Positions 46,703 through 56,489 of a DNA stretch of 64,000 nucleotides are shown in pieces; the first letter of the stretch is position 1, and each line of letters begins with the position of its first letter. Source of the DNA: Siminovitchia terrae (GTDB lineage: Bacteria; Bacillota; Bacilli; Bacillales; Bacillaceae_C); contig NZ_QYTW02000015.1 in the NCBI RefSeq assembly GCF_003605405.2, forward strand, positions 1 to 64,000, read 5' to 3'. The position numbers and the translations under genes are program-made. The notes beneath the pieces are model-generated. The model did no database searches. It was given only the letters and a program-made list of their open reading frames with translations, and was not told the origin of the DNA.

Positions 46703-47341
46703 TTGAAAACAGCAAGGGTTGCATCGATTGTCTTAAGTGTCATGATATTGGGTGCCTGCGCAGCTAATGAGCGCCAGACCGCAAAAGATGATGGAGTTTA
46801 CAAAGAAAGCGGGAACACAATCAATAGAGATGACCGGCACGATTTATATAACCGTTCAAATAACAATCAAAATTATGGCTTTGTGCGTGAAGTTAAAAGC
46901 CCTGTTCCTGACGAAACAGCGGATTTCGGACGCGGTGATGCCTTGGATAGGGAAAAGACCGCCAGTATAATCAGCAAAATGACCGTTGCTCTACCGAATG
47001 TTCTCGACAGCAGTGTAGTGGTAACAGATGCCGAGGTATTAATTTCCTATAAATTAAGCGAAACGGATAATAAAACGAGATTTGAGACAGCTGACCAAGT
47101 TAAGAAAACTGCAATGTCCGTTGTACCACGCTGGTATCACGTATATGTTACAGACGACCCGGCCTTGAAGCAGAACGTTGAAAACATTGGCTCTATGGAC
47201 CCTTATTCATCAAATAAGGATAATGCAATCAAAGACACCATCCGCATGATGAAAGAGAGTTCACCGCAAGGCCGAAAAGTGAGTGAAACGGAAAATGAAA
47301 ATGGCGAATCAAAAGAAGATCGCATGATCAATTCAAGATAG
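46703..47341 (+). CDS. yutC: YhcN/YlaJ-type sporulation lipoprotein
   Basis: 212 residues. Signal peptide with lipobox LGAC (lipidated Cys about 19), low-complexity linker rich in Asn/Asp, then the YhcN/YlaJ domain (DALDREKTASIISKM ... VPRWYHVYVTDDP). Spore-membrane lipoprotein class. TTG start after GAGGAGGTG. Confidence 0.87.
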   Translation: MKTARVASIVLSVMILGACAANERQTAKDDGVYKESGNTINRDDRHDLYNRSNNNQNYGFVREVKSPVPDETADFGRGDALDREKTASIISKMTVALPNVLDSSVVVTDAEVLISYKLSETDNKTRFETADQVKKTAMSVVPRWYHVYVTDDPALKQNVENIGSMDPYSSNKDNAIKDTIRMMKESSPQGRKVSETENENGESKEDRMINSR

Positions 47342-47361
47342 CCGTGCAGCATTAAAATTAT

Positions 47362-47398
47362 CGGCCCGTGATTTTTCATGGGCCCTGCTTATTTTTTT
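47362..47398 (+). terminator. yutC hairpin
   Basis: GGCCCGTGA/TCATGGGCC stem; the T run begins only after CTGCTTA, so a weak terminator that may let lytH be read through. Confidence 0.45.
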
Positions 47399-47425
47399 AC
47401 ATGTGGCGAAGGAGGTGACAGCTAT

Positions 47426-48400
47426 TTGAGAATAATCTTACTGTTGGCGATCATGATATTTTCTTCCGGAATATCAGTTAAAGCCAACGAAATGACTCAG
47501 TCTGAGATGAACGAAAAAAGAATGGAACTTTATAAAAAGACAGAAATAGCTACTGGAGTCCCATGGTTTTATTTGGCCGCAGTCGATCAATATGAGCGGA
47601 GCATCCGGAATGTCAGAAAAGATTTGCCGAAACCCAATGGCCTGCTGGGGATATATATTCAGCCAGAACATTGGACTGGTATAACTAACCCTGATAAAAA
47701 GGACGTCAATCCAAAATCCATTAGTTTTTTCAACGGACTTGGCCAGGATGGAACTGGTGATGGAATTGCAGACCCAAATCATACAGAAGACGTATTGTTT
47801 ACAATCGGAAATTACATTGCCCAATATGGTACAGACGATACCAGATTTAGGCTAGCTTTATGGAATTATTACAAAAGAGATAAAACCGTCGGTGCCATTA
47901 TGTCTAATACACAAGTTTATAGGAAGATGAATCGAATTAACTTGGATGAAAAAGCCTTCCCTATCCCAAAGGGATACAATTATTCTTATCGCGATACTTG
48001 GGGGCATCGTCGAGGCTGGGGAGGCCGAAGAATCCATGAAGGCACCGATATTTTTGCTGGGTATGGAACCCCTGTCCGAGCCGTTGCTTACGGTGTTGTG
48101 GAACTTAAGGGATGGAATAAATATGGTGGATGGAGGGTTGGCATTAGGGATTTAAATAACACTTATCATTACTATGCTCACTTGAATGGCTTTGCCAAAG
48201 GGTTGAAGATTGGGGATGTTGTTCAGTCTGGGGAAGTTATTGGCAATGTCGGAAGTTCTGGTTACGGTCCTCCAGGGACCTCTGGAAAATTCCCTCCACA
48301 CCTTCATTTCGGGATGTACAAAGACGATGGCATAAAGGAATGGTCATTTGATCCTTATCATTATTTAAAAGTGTGGGAAAGAACTGAAAGAAAAAAATGA
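47426..48400 (+). CDS. lytH: LytH-type L-Ala-D-Glu endopeptidase (M23)
   Basis: 324 residues, secreted. N-terminal signal peptide (IILLLAIMIFSSGISVKA), a lysozyme-like helical region (about 40-170) and a C-terminal M23 domain with zinc ligands in RIHEGTDIFAGYG and HLHFGM. In B. subtilis LytH shapes spore cortex peptidoglycan. TTG at 47426, 7 nt after AAGGAGGTGA. Confidence 0.92.
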   Translation: MRIILLLAIMIFSSGISVKANEMTQSEMNEKRMELYKKTEIATGVPWFYLAAVDQYERSIRNVRKDLPKPNGLLGIYIQPEHWTGITNPDKKDVNPKSISFFNGLGQDGTGDGIADPNHTEDVLFTIGNYIAQYGTDDTRFRLALWNYYKRDKTVGAIMSNTQVYRKMNRINLDEKAFPIPKGYNYSYRDTWGHRRGWGGRRIHEGTDIFAGYGTPVRAVAYGVVELKGWNKYGGWRVGIRDLNNTYHYYAHLNGFAKGLKIGDVVQSGEVIGNVGSSGYGPPGTSGKFPPHLHFGMYKDDGIKEWSFDPYHYLKVWERTERKK

Positions 48401-48428
48401 AGCTTTGGGATGTGTTCCCAAAGCTTCA
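48398..48428. terminator. lytH/metS bidirectional terminator
   Basis: A 13-bp stem (TGAAGCTTTGGGA/TCCCAAAGCTTCA); the T run is on the minus side, so it mainly closes metP-metS. Confidence 0.85.
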
Positions 48429-48436
48429 TTGAAGAT

Positions 48437-48553
48437 TTAAACTTTTCTTTTTGCTTCTTTTGACTTGGAGATGGCCAATGCGACACTCGCTCCAAAGCCG
48501 CCCCAAATAATGATAACACCGATAATCATCATTGCAATCGCGCTGCCGCCCAT
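48437..48553 (-). CDS. metS: small subunit of NSS methionine/alanine transporter
   Basis: 38 residues: MGGSAIAMMIIGVIIIWGG starts a single helix, followed by a Lys-rich tail (SKSKEAKRKV). It matches the MetS family, found with MetP transporters. The ATG overlaps the metP stop by one base (TAATG), so translation is coupled. Confidence 0.88.
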   Translation of the reverse strand: MGGSAIAMMIIGVIIIWGGFGASVALAISKSKEAKRKV

Positions 48554-50073
48554 TATCCTACCTCCCTTTCATCAACTGAAGACTCATAATCAAGATCCTG
48601 ATTTTTCCATGGTTTTAAGGACATCAGAATACCAAAGAACATGGCTCCAAGTGCAACAGTCCATCCGTATTTAAACAGGAATTCACGTGGGTAGTCTCCG
48701 CCGCCATAATCTCCGACTAGATTTTGGCGCAAATTATCAAACATCATATAACCAAGAACAATTGGAGTGATGACTGATAATGAAATTCTCCACCAGACTC
48801 CAAGTCTGATATCTGAAACAGAATCTGCATAAGATTGAAGCGGTTTCAACTGTTTGGCAAACCATGCGATAAAGATTACCTCAAACAGGCCAGCCATCGC
48901 AACTCCAAATTGGTTTATGAAATAGTCAGCAACATCAAGCAAGTTCAAACCGTTTTGTGTTGCGAAGACAAGGGAGACGATTGCTGTCAACCCGCCTCCG
49001 AATGTAACTGCCTTTGTTCTGGAAACATTGAATTTTTCCTGAATACCAGCCATATATGTCTCAACAATGGAGATCAGTGATGTCAACCCGGCAAGTGTCA
49101 GTGATATGAAGAACAAAATACCAAAAATTTGCTGGAACCCAGGTAATTCATTGATGATAGTTGGAAAGACTGAAAACGCAAGAAGCACTCCGCCTTGTAC
49201 AACCTCATTGACACCAACACCTTGTTGTGCTGCCATGAATCCCAAGGCCGCAAATATGCCGAAACCGGCGAGCAGCTCAAAACCTGAGTTCGCAAAACCT
49301 GTAATAAAGGCGCTGTTTGTGATGTCATTTTTCTTTGGCAAATAACTTGAATAAGTAATCATAATGGCAAAACCGATTGATAAGCTGAAGAAAATCTGTC
49401 CATATGCCGCAACCCATACTTTTCCGTTTCCGATCGCACTCCAATCAGGTTTAAAGAATTGATTTAATCCTTCAACCGCCCCATCTAATGTAAGGGCACG
49501 TATGACAATTACTGTGAACAGAACGACAAGCAATGGAATCATGATTTTGTTTCCTGCTTCAATACCTTTTTTAACACCTGCAAATAAAATTCCCAATACA
49601 ATGACCCAAACTAAAATGAGAGGAACTAGGACTCCGGGAACAAAGCTGCCGAAGGAAGCCGTGTCGCCCACTTTCAAATAATCGGCGACCAAGAAGTTCG
49701 TTGTATCACTGCCCCAGTCCAATTTAAAGGAAAAATAGGTATAGGCCAATGCCCATGCAATGATGACCGAATAATATGTTGCAATAACAAATGAAATACC
49801 GATTTGCCACCAACCGATCCACTCTCCACCTTTTCTGATCCTAGCCAACGCAAGTGGTGCCGATCCCCGGTATTTATTACCGATGGTAAACTCCAAAATC
49901 AGCAATGGGATTCCTGCTGTCAGCAAGGCAAACAAATAAGGAAGAAAGAAGGCCCCTCCTCCATTATCATACGCAACGGCCGGAAAACGCCAAATATTGC
50001 CCAGTCCAATCGCTGAGCCAACAGCAGCAAAAATAAATCCAGCTCTTGAACCAAATTGCGCACGATTCTCCAT
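48553..50073 (-). CDS. metP: NSS-family Na+-dependent methionine/alanine transporter
   Basis: 506 residues, 12 helices, LeuT fold. Na+/substrate motif VGSAIGLGNIWRFPAVAYDNGGGAF in helix 1 (unwound centre), FFSLSIGFAIMITYSSYLP in helix 6. With metS it forms a two-gene operon. RBS GAGGGGGG. Confidence 0.92.
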   Translation of the reverse strand: MENRAQFGSRAGFIFAAVGSAIGLGNIWRFPAVAYDNGGGAFFLPYLFALLTAGIPLLILEFTIGNKYRGSAPLALARIRKGGEWIGWWQIGISFVIATYYSVIIAWALAYTYFSFKLDWGSDTTNFLVADYLKVGDTASFGSFVPGVLVPLILVWVIVLGILFAGVKKGIEAGNKIMIPLLVVLFTVIVIRALTLDGAVEGLNQFFKPDWSAIGNGKVWVAAYGQIFFSLSIGFAIMITYSSYLPKKNDITNSAFITGFANSGFELLAGFGIFAALGFMAAQQGVGVNEVVQGGVLLAFSVFPTIINELPGFQQIFGILFFISLTLAGLTSLISIVETYMAGIQEKFNVSRTKAVTFGGGLTAIVSLVFATQNGLNLLDVADYFINQFGVAMAGLFEVIFIAWFAKQLKPLQSYADSVSDIRLGVWWRISLSVITPIVLGYMMFDNLRQNLVGDYGGGDYPREFLFKYGWTVALGAMFFGILMSLKPWKNQDLDYESSVDEREVG

Positions 50074-50220
50074 TTAAATCCCCCCTCTTTAAAAATAGTA
50101 GTTTTTTGCAGAAAAGTATGAATATTAATTAATTAGCATAGTTACTCATTCTTATTTTGTCAAAATGGAGTTATGCGTAAATTCTATAAAAAATTTAATT
50201 GAAATTATTTAAAAATAAAT

Positions 50221-50245
50221 AAAAGACAGCCGAAAGCTGTCTTTT
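50221..50245. terminator. nhaC terminator
   Basis: AAAAGACAGC/GCTGTCTTTT stem, 5-nt loop; overlaps the nhaC stop codon. Confidence 0.85.
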
Positions 50246-51836
50246 ATCTCCCTGGATTTTCTTCCATCACCGTCTGTTTTTGTGAAACCTTATTTTTTCT
50301 TGTAGTCAGAGCGAAAATCCCCAGTAGTATGGCTACTGTAGCTAGTCCCAGCAATCCATTGTCCGTCAATCCCATTACAACAAACCCGATACCTGCAATC
50401 AATGCCGATGTCAGAGCATATGGAAGCTGGGTGATCACATGATCCATATGATTACATCCTGCACCAGTTGATGAAAGAATCGTGGTATCCGAAATAGGCG
50501 AACAATGATCTCCAAAGACGGAACCTGCAAGGACGGCTGCGAGCGCCGGCAGCATCATGGACATATCAGTTGCAGCGACCACCTGTCCAGCAATCGGCAA
50601 TAAAATACCGAAAGATCCCCATGACGTACCCGTTGCGAATGCCATCAATCCGGCAACAGCAAACATGATGACTGGTAAGAAGGAAATATTCAGCTGCGAG
50701 TTTTTAACGACATCTCCAAGAAATACACCCGTGCCCAACTCTTCAATCAAAGTGATGATCGCCCAAGCAAATACCAAAATCATGACAGCTGGCAGCATAG
50801 ATTTCATTCCTACTCTGATCCCTTTAAATAGGAGTTTGGCATCCATGGAATCATTGATTGCTTTTTGGCGAAGAAATAAAATAGCAGCAACAATTAAACC
50901 AAATAAGCCGCCAAAAATAAGAGCAAGCGCCACATCAGCGTTGCCGAAAATGTCCATGATAGTTGCTCCACTTTTACTTTCTTTTAAGCCACTCCAAATA
51001 ATAGCGGCAATCGTTCCGGCAAAAAGAGCCACAATTGGCCAGACGAGATCTCCTACTGTCCCATTTTCACTGGAAGGCAGATCTTCTTTTATTTCACCAG
51101 GTATCGCTTTGTTAGGATCATAAGGAATACCTGTTTCCAACGTGCGTTTTTCATGTGTTCTCATGGCTCCAAAGTCAGCGTTTCTTATGGCAATAATAAA
51201 GACAAGCCCAAGAGTCGCCCACACATACAAGTTCATCGGAATGATTTGAAGGAAAGCTGTAAACGCAGAAATCTCAGTAATATTATGCGTTGCAAGAACT
51301 GTCCCTATGATTCCGATAATGAAAGCCCCCCAGCTTGAAATAGGTGAAATGACACAAATTGGCGCTGAGGTTGAATCAATCAGATAAGCCAGTTTTGCCC
51401 TGGATACGCGATGGCGGTCCGTTATAGGACGTGCCACCTGACCGACTGCAAGGGCATTGAAATAATCATCAATAAAAATAATAATGCCAAAAATCGCGGT
51501 TAAAATTTGTGCACCCGTACGGCTTTTTACTTTCGTCATCGCCCATTCTCCGAAGGCCCTGCTTCCACCCGCAATATTAATAAGTGCGGTTATCGCCCCT
51601 AACAAAAATAGGAAAGCTAATATACATATGTTCCAAGAATTTAATCCGCCGTCTTCGACAAAAATTCCTTTGACTGCATCCCATAAATAAGAAAGGGATT
51701 GTCCAACATTGCCTTTACCCAATAATAAGGCTGATACAATGATACCTGTCCCTAAAGAGAGCAACACCCTGCGTGTAAGAATGACCATCAATATCGCCAG
51801 TAACGGCGGCAATAGCGAATAAATCGATTGCTCCAT
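50244..51836 (-). CDS. nhaC: NhaC-family Na+/H+ antiporter
   Basis: 530 residues, about 12 helices, with the family motifs IIFIDDYFNALAVGQVARP and GDHCSPISDTTILSSTGA. Could exchange Na+ for H+ or for an organic substrate, as some members do (malate/lactate). ATG at 51836 after AGGAGG. Confidence 0.88.
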   Translation of the reverse strand: MEQSIYSLLPPLLAILMVILTRRVLLSLGTGIIVSALLLGKGNVGQSLSYLWDAVKGIFVEDGGLNSWNICILAFLFLLGAITALINIAGGSRAFGEWAMTKVKSRTGAQILTAIFGIIIFIDDYFNALAVGQVARPITDRHRVSRAKLAYLIDSTSAPICVISPISSWGAFIIGIIGTVLATHNITEISAFTAFLQIIPMNLYVWATLGLVFIIAIRNADFGAMRTHEKRTLETGIPYDPNKAIPGEIKEDLPSSENGTVGDLVWPIVALFAGTIAAIIWSGLKESKSGATIMDIFGNADVALALIFGGLFGLIVAAILFLRQKAINDSMDAKLLFKGIRVGMKSMLPAVMILVFAWAIITLIEELGTGVFLGDVVKNSQLNISFLPVIMFAVAGLMAFATGTSWGSFGILLPIAGQVVAATDMSMMLPALAAVLAGSVFGDHCSPISDTTILSSTGAGCNHMDHVITQLPYALTSALIAGIGFVVMGLTDNGLLGLATVAILLGIFALTTRKNKVSQKQTVMEENPGR

Positions 51837-51960
51837 ATTTTCCTCCTGTTCCGACACAGACCTCATTGCTGTGCACTGCTGCCTAAGCTACCATTATACT
51901 TTATAATAGAAAAATAGTTTTTCCAAACCTCAAATTTTAGCAACACCTGTGTTTACATAG

Positions 51961-51982
51961 AAAAAACCACACACATGTGGCT
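51961..51982 (-). terminator. possible yunB terminator
   Basis: On the minus strand GCCACATGTGTGTGGT is followed by TTTTT; 150 nt beyond the yunB stop. Confidence 0.45.
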
Positions 51983-52133
51983 TCGACAAAACAGCACTAG
52001 CAAAGCTTCTACAATATATATTTTTTCAAAATCTGTCGTTTTTTTCCACTGCCTCCATCTCGTCCACCTCTTTGAAAAGGTTTACATTATTATTATATAA
52101 GTATAATATCATTAAAAATTATGGTTGACAATA

Positions 52134-52901
52134 CTACGGTGTATTCTGCGTACCTGGAACTTGGATGGATGGGTTCATTGTCCCAGTATTATTATAAAAT
52201 TGAGGGACATCCCCGGGATATAAGCCGATTGCAATAGGTACTTCTTGTTCCACTTTCGCCAGCTCTGTGCCGAATGGGATAATAATTTGAACGTTAACAC
52301 TGACACGTACAGACACTGTTACAAACATATTATTGATCGGATATTGCTCCACCTTCGTTTCCACATTTGTGTTTACGCTACCCACAGGAGTGAACCTGAT
52401 GGGAATCCGTGGACCAAGATTTCCGAGTAAAGCATTGTGAGTTGCTTGACCTAATGGAAATGAATATACGATTCCTTCTCCTTTTGCAGATTGATCATAT
52501 GAAAATTGTACGCCCGTCTCCTCATAAAAGGCAGCCAGATCTCCCGCTTCTGCTTGCCGTAAATTCATTTGGATTGCTTTAGAAATATCCGCCTGGGTTT
52601 CATTGATAATATCAGTCTTGAACTGAACACTCTTTCCACCAACTCCATCCGGAACAATCTCCGTAATCTCCCTTAAATCTTTTACTTCGGGAATGACGTC
52701 TTTGACCGCTTTGCTTACTACCATCGGCGCAATTTTACGGGTTTGGGACTCTGCATAATTCAATAAAGTCGGTTTAATCCCTTTATTCACAATCCACAGT
52801 CCAGCGGCTGTGGAGAAAGTAAAAAAAACAAAAGATATCAACAGAACATAACGGAAAGGCAGTGGCCCCCGCCGGTATTTACGTCTACGAAATCGAGCCA
52901 A
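52134..52901 (-). CDS. yunB: sporulation protein YunB
   Basis: 255 residues: basic N-terminus (RFRRRKYRRG), one membrane helix (YVLLISFVFFTFSTAAGLW), then an extracytoplasmic domain ending in Thr/Gln/Asn-rich sequence. A SigE-controlled protein in B. subtilis. TTG at 52901 after AAGGGGGGA. Confidence 0.9.
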   Translation of the reverse strand: MARFRRRKYRRGPLPFRYVLLISFVFFTFSTAAGLWIVNKGIKPTLLNYAESQTRKIAPMVVSKAVKDVIPEVKDLREITEIVPDGVGGKSVQFKTDIINETQADISKAIQMNLRQAEAGDLAAFYEETGVQFSYDQSAKGEGIVYSFPLGQATHNALLGNLGPRIPIRFTPVGSVNTNVETKVEQYPINNMFVTVSVRVSVNVQIIIPFGTELAKVEQEVPIAIGLYPGDVPQFYNNTGTMNPSIQVPGTQNTP

Positions 52902-53014
52902 AAATAATCCCCCCTTATACAAACATATGCGTACAAGGAGGGGATTAGCGCACGTTTATTAAATATCATTCAGGCCACTTAATTGTGTGCCATTAGGGTA
53001 CACCCTAGATTCTG

Positions 53015-53317
53015 TCAAACCATTTTAAGCAAAGCTTCTCGCCCTTTCGTTCCCGGAGTAATGCCAAGCTCCGCAGCAGCAATCGTTACAGATTCCAGCG
53101 GTGCATCAAGCAATTGGGCAATCGTCCTTACGCCAACCGCTCTTCCGGCAATAATCCCCCGGTCTTTCAGCTTGCTGTTTAACAGCCCAACATCAAGAGC
53201 ACCGCACATAATGTATCCTCGGTCATTTGATACAGTCAGTAACGTTGTTTTCGGCAAACAAACAGTGGAAGCGACAAACATATGCCCTTCAATCATTACC
53301 GGCTCAATACTAACCAT
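53015..53317 (-). CDS. yunC: YunC (DUF1805) protein
   Basis: 100 residues with GYIMCGALDVGLLN and RAVGVRTIAQLLDAPL, the DUF1805 pattern. Unknown function. ATG at 53317, 9 nt after GGGAGGG. Confidence 0.9.
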   Translation of the reverse strand: MVSIEPVMIEGHMFVASTVCLPKTTLLTVSNDRGYIMCGALDVGLLNSKLKDRGIIAGRAVGVRTIAQLLDAPLESVTIAAAELGITPGTKGREALLKMV

Positions 53318-53465
53318 CCATTCCACCCCTCCCGATTCCCATTATATGAAAGTCGGGATCATTAGTTGCCCAAAGGCAGGGCGTAAAGATTTAATAACCG
53401 CGTTCAAAAGCTCCGCAGCAGAATAACCGGTTTGTCGACGTTAAAAGAAGTGGTTCATATCATGA

Positions 53466-54836
53466 TCAAGCATATCGGTTCTTCAATTCCCATTCCATCA
53501 GATCGCGGACAAATTCCGGTAAATAGTATATCTTCCTCCGTGCATTTTTTATTGGTGGGAGAAATACACCAAAAGTGAACATATCCAAGGTTGCCAGTTC
53601 ATATATTCTCTCCCGGTCCAATGGCTCTCCGGCAATCTTGATAGATCCGCTTTCCTTGTTGTATTCTATTTCATGGTAAACAAATTTTCCCATCATCACT
53701 CCCCTGAATCCAAGCCCTTGAAACTCAAGCTCAGATAAGCCGCTTTCTTCAGCTTTCAGGAGTACCTCTTCAAGCTCTGTGCCTGAAAGTTCTACGACGC
53801 ATGGGTTGATCGGATGCGGAAGCATGCGATGCAAATCATACTTCGTCACCTTTCCTTTCTCAAGCGCTGAAAGGACAAGACCAGAATTGACAAGAGCGCA
53901 ATCCGCTTTGCACCATTTGTATAATGCTTCACACAGTATAACCGGTAACTCGGACTGTTCCAGCCAAGAATAATTCAGCGGTTCAGGGAGTGTGACCACC
54001 TCGGTTTGCAACAAATCTTTTCCAATTTCATCCAAATCTTTAATGTATTCCGCTGCATTCGGAGGATTATCCAAAACGGCTGTATCGAAAAGGATAGCCG
54101 TATAATTTTTCCATAAAAATGGCCCAGTATCTACTTCGGCCTCTATGTAACCGATATACTCCCCATATCTTCCCGCAGCACCCAACGTAGTATAATTCAC
54201 TTTCTTTCCATTCATAAAAACATGATGGGTATGACCGCCCAAAATCAAATCAACACGTGGGTTATTCTCCGCAACCACTTCATCATCATGCATGCCCAAG
54301 TGGGATAAAACAATAATGATGTCCACCTGCTTCTGTAATTCGGCAATTTGGCTCTCCAGCTCAGAAAGTGGTTCAGATAGTTCCCAGCCCAGTAATTTGT
54401 ATAAAGGCCGATAATAGGCAGTTGCTGCAGTAACACCAATTTTGGTTCCTTTTGAGGTTCTATATATTTGATAAGGTAGTGCCCATGAAGGTCTAGTCCC
54501 ACCAGACAAATACAGATTTGCTGCCAATACATCAAATTTGGCATCATTATATAGTTGATTTAAAGCATCATGCGGTAATGTAAGTCCTTCATTATTACCT
54601 ATAGTGACTGCGGTATACTCTGAATCATTTAAAAGCTCCACATTCCCCTTCCCAAGGGTCCCTTCCGTAAAAGAGTGCCGTCTGTCAACAAAATCACCAC
54701 AATCAAAAATAAAAACGTCTTCTCCATTTGCTTCATGCAGAGATTTTCTTTCTTTCAAAAATTTTCTGATCCTCGGCCACTTTTCAAAATGGCTGTGGAC
54801 ATCATTTGTATGATAGATATGAATTTTTTCTCTCAC
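53466..54836 (-). CDS. yunD: metallophosphatase/5'-nucleotidase YunD
   Basis: 456 residues, UshA-type but without a signal peptide, so cytoplasmic. Metal motifs HTNDVHSHF, DCGDFVD, GNNE, SHLG and GGHTHHVF are all present; C-terminal nucleotidase domain follows. GTG at 54836 after GAAGGAAGTG. Confidence 0.9.
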   Translation of the reverse strand: MREKIHIYHTNDVHSHFEKWPRIRKFLKERKSLHEANGEDVFIFDCGDFVDRRHSFTEGTLGKGNVELLNDSEYTAVTIGNNEGLTLPHDALNQLYNDAKFDVLAANLYLSGGTRPSWALPYQIYRTSKGTKIGVTAATAYYRPLYKLLGWELSEPLSELESQIAELQKQVDIIIVLSHLGMHDDEVVAENNPRVDLILGGHTHHVFMNGKKVNYTTLGAAGRYGEYIGYIEAEVDTGPFLWKNYTAILFDTAVLDNPPNAAEYIKDLDEIGKDLLQTEVVTLPEPLNYSWLEQSELPVILCEALYKWCKADCALVNSGLVLSALEKGKVTKYDLHRMLPHPINPCVVELSGTELEEVLLKAEESGLSELEFQGLGFRGVMMGKFVYHEIEYNKESGSIKIAGEPLDRERIYELATLDMFTFGVFLPPIKNARRKIYYLPEFVRDLMEWELKNRYA

Positions 54837-54916
54837 AAATACACTTCCTTCAGTCATTAGAGAGGCGCAGGCGTTTTCTACTGTGCAGTAATCGTTTAAC
54901 CATGACGAAATGCTTA

Positions 54917-55759
54917 TTAGAACAAATCAAGCTGTTTGGCAGCAAGTCCGTCATACTCTATGTCCATCAATCGAATAAATTCCTTTGCATTACCAGCAGC
55001 ATCACCGCCGGAATTATTATTGAATAGCACATAGATATCTTTCGTTTGCTTTTGAAGCTTTAGAATATTTTCCTTCCATTCCAGCAATTCCTCTTGATTG
55101 TAACGGTATAAATAGCGGACCTCCCGCCAATTTTTCCCATTGGGCTTCATCCATGCCGCGATATTTCTACCGTGCATGCGGACAAGCGTTTTTTCCTTAT
55201 TGGTTGCCTGAAGTACTGTTGGAACTGATCCTTCTCCCGCCTGCGGCTCATCACAGATGCTGTGAATCCACCCTTCAGCTTCCATAAAGCCTAAAGTCTG
55301 TGAACGGAACCTGGCTGAAAACCAAGACTGGTTGCGAAACTCAAGGGCGACCGGATATCCAGTCATTTTTTCACGGCAATACCGCAAATAAGCAACGTTT
55401 TCCCTCTTGCAATCAAACCATGGGGGAAACTGAAAAAGGACCATCGCAAGCTTCCCGCTACCCTTACTTGGTGCAAGAGATTCCTTAAACGCATCAAACA
55501 TTTCCTCTTTTGACGAAAATGGAATTTCTCCCCGCTGATGCCCCGTCATTCCTTGAAAAGCCTTGATGACAAACTGAAAATCAGCGGGCGTATCTTTGAC
55601 CCACTTCTCCATATTGCTAGCAGATTGAACCGCATAAAAAGACGAATCCACTTCCACTGTTGGAAAGTGCGCTCCATATTCCTGTAATTTATCACTTGTC
55701 GCTGTTCCTGTTGGGTATATATTATGGTCACCCCATCCAGTTACTCCTATATAAATCAT
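54917..55759 (-). CDS. yunF: DUF72 family protein
   Basis: 280 residues, TIM-barrel-like DUF72: YIGVTGWGDHNIYP, VEVDSSFYAVQS, FQFPPWF, ALEFRNQSWF, LVRMHGRN and YVLFNNNSGGDAAGNA are conserved. Function unknown. ATG at 55759 after AGGTGAG. Confidence 0.9.
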   Translation of the reverse strand: MIYIGVTGWGDHNIYPTGTATSDKLQEYGAHFPTVEVDSSFYAVQSASNMEKWVKDTPADFQFVIKAFQGMTGHQRGEIPFSSKEEMFDAFKESLAPSKGSGKLAMVLFQFPPWFDCKRENVAYLRYCREKMTGYPVALEFRNQSWFSARFRSQTLGFMEAEGWIHSICDEPQAGEGSVPTVLQATNKEKTLVRMHGRNIAAWMKPNGKNWREVRYLYRYNQEELLEWKENILKLQKQTKDIYVLFNNNSGGDAAGNAKEFIRLMDIEYDGLAAKQLDLF

Positions 55760-55792
55760 ATTCTCACCTGCTTTCAGTGTAGCATGATTCAA

Positions 55793-56053
55793 AGTTCGTC
55801 GACCAATACTTCATCTCATTATAATCCCTTTTGGATGAAATAAAAAATTGGCTGGATGAGATTTTGAACTCTAGAATTTGTGCCTATGCCGCCCCTTAAA
55901 TATAAGCACATATCTGTTTGTACTCTTGATTCGAAGGATTTTCATCCCTTTGAGCTTCATAAAAGGGGCTCATAAAATTCTCTCCATTAAGATAAAAAAT
56001 GATAAGTGTGGGACAAGCTGAAGCATCCACCTCTTATTCTTTGATTACATTCC
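55793..56053. other. intergenic region without gene
   Basis: 261 nt of AT-rich DNA between yunF and family-A copy 10. No gene or clear hairpin seen. Confidence 0.4.
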
Positions 56054-56242
56054 ATCAAATGCGACTTGGCGTATTTGCACCCAGATTTTATCGAGCTCCG
56101 CTCCAATAAATTTCCTCTGAAAATCTGTGGCATCCGCCGGAGGCTTTAACTATATTCAGCCGGTTTGAACCTCCACAGAATGGAATACCAATAGGCATTC
56201 ATCTCACCACTTACTGAAGTGGGAGACTTCTGCTGAATGAAG
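56054..56242 (-). repeat. family-A repeat, copy 10
   Basis: 189 bp, diverged: GCGACTTGG, CCGCTCCAATAAA (hairpin arm broken) and GCCGGTTTGAACCTCC (two G lost). Followed by TTAAAA. Confidence 0.93.
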
Positions 56243-56321
56243 TTAAAATAAGTGCTGTTGAATATTTACTAAAAAGCTGGTAGAATTTTCTACGTATTTT
56301 TATTGAAAGGAAGGTGATTTC

Positions 56322-56489
56322 ATGAGTGATTTAGAACAAATTAAACTCATGAAGCCACCATTTCCCAAGCTACGATGTTTTTCTTTCAAACCTATATTAC
56401 CTAGGGAGGATTATTTTGAAGAAAAACATCGGAAACAAAACAGCGAGCTTATTATTACTGATTGTATTAGTAGGATTTCCACAAATTAG
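56322..56489 (+). CDS. short upstream reading frame, possible leader peptide
   Basis: 55 codons with a strong ribosome site (GAAAGGAAGGTGATTTC) and ATG. It overlaps the start of the MFS gene in another frame by 74 nt. Sequence MSDLEQIKLMKPPFPK... resembles no family. It could couple or regulate translation of the transporter. Confidence 0.5.
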   Translation: MSDLEQIKLMKPPFPKLRCFSFKPILPREDYFEEKHRKQNSELIITDCISRISTN

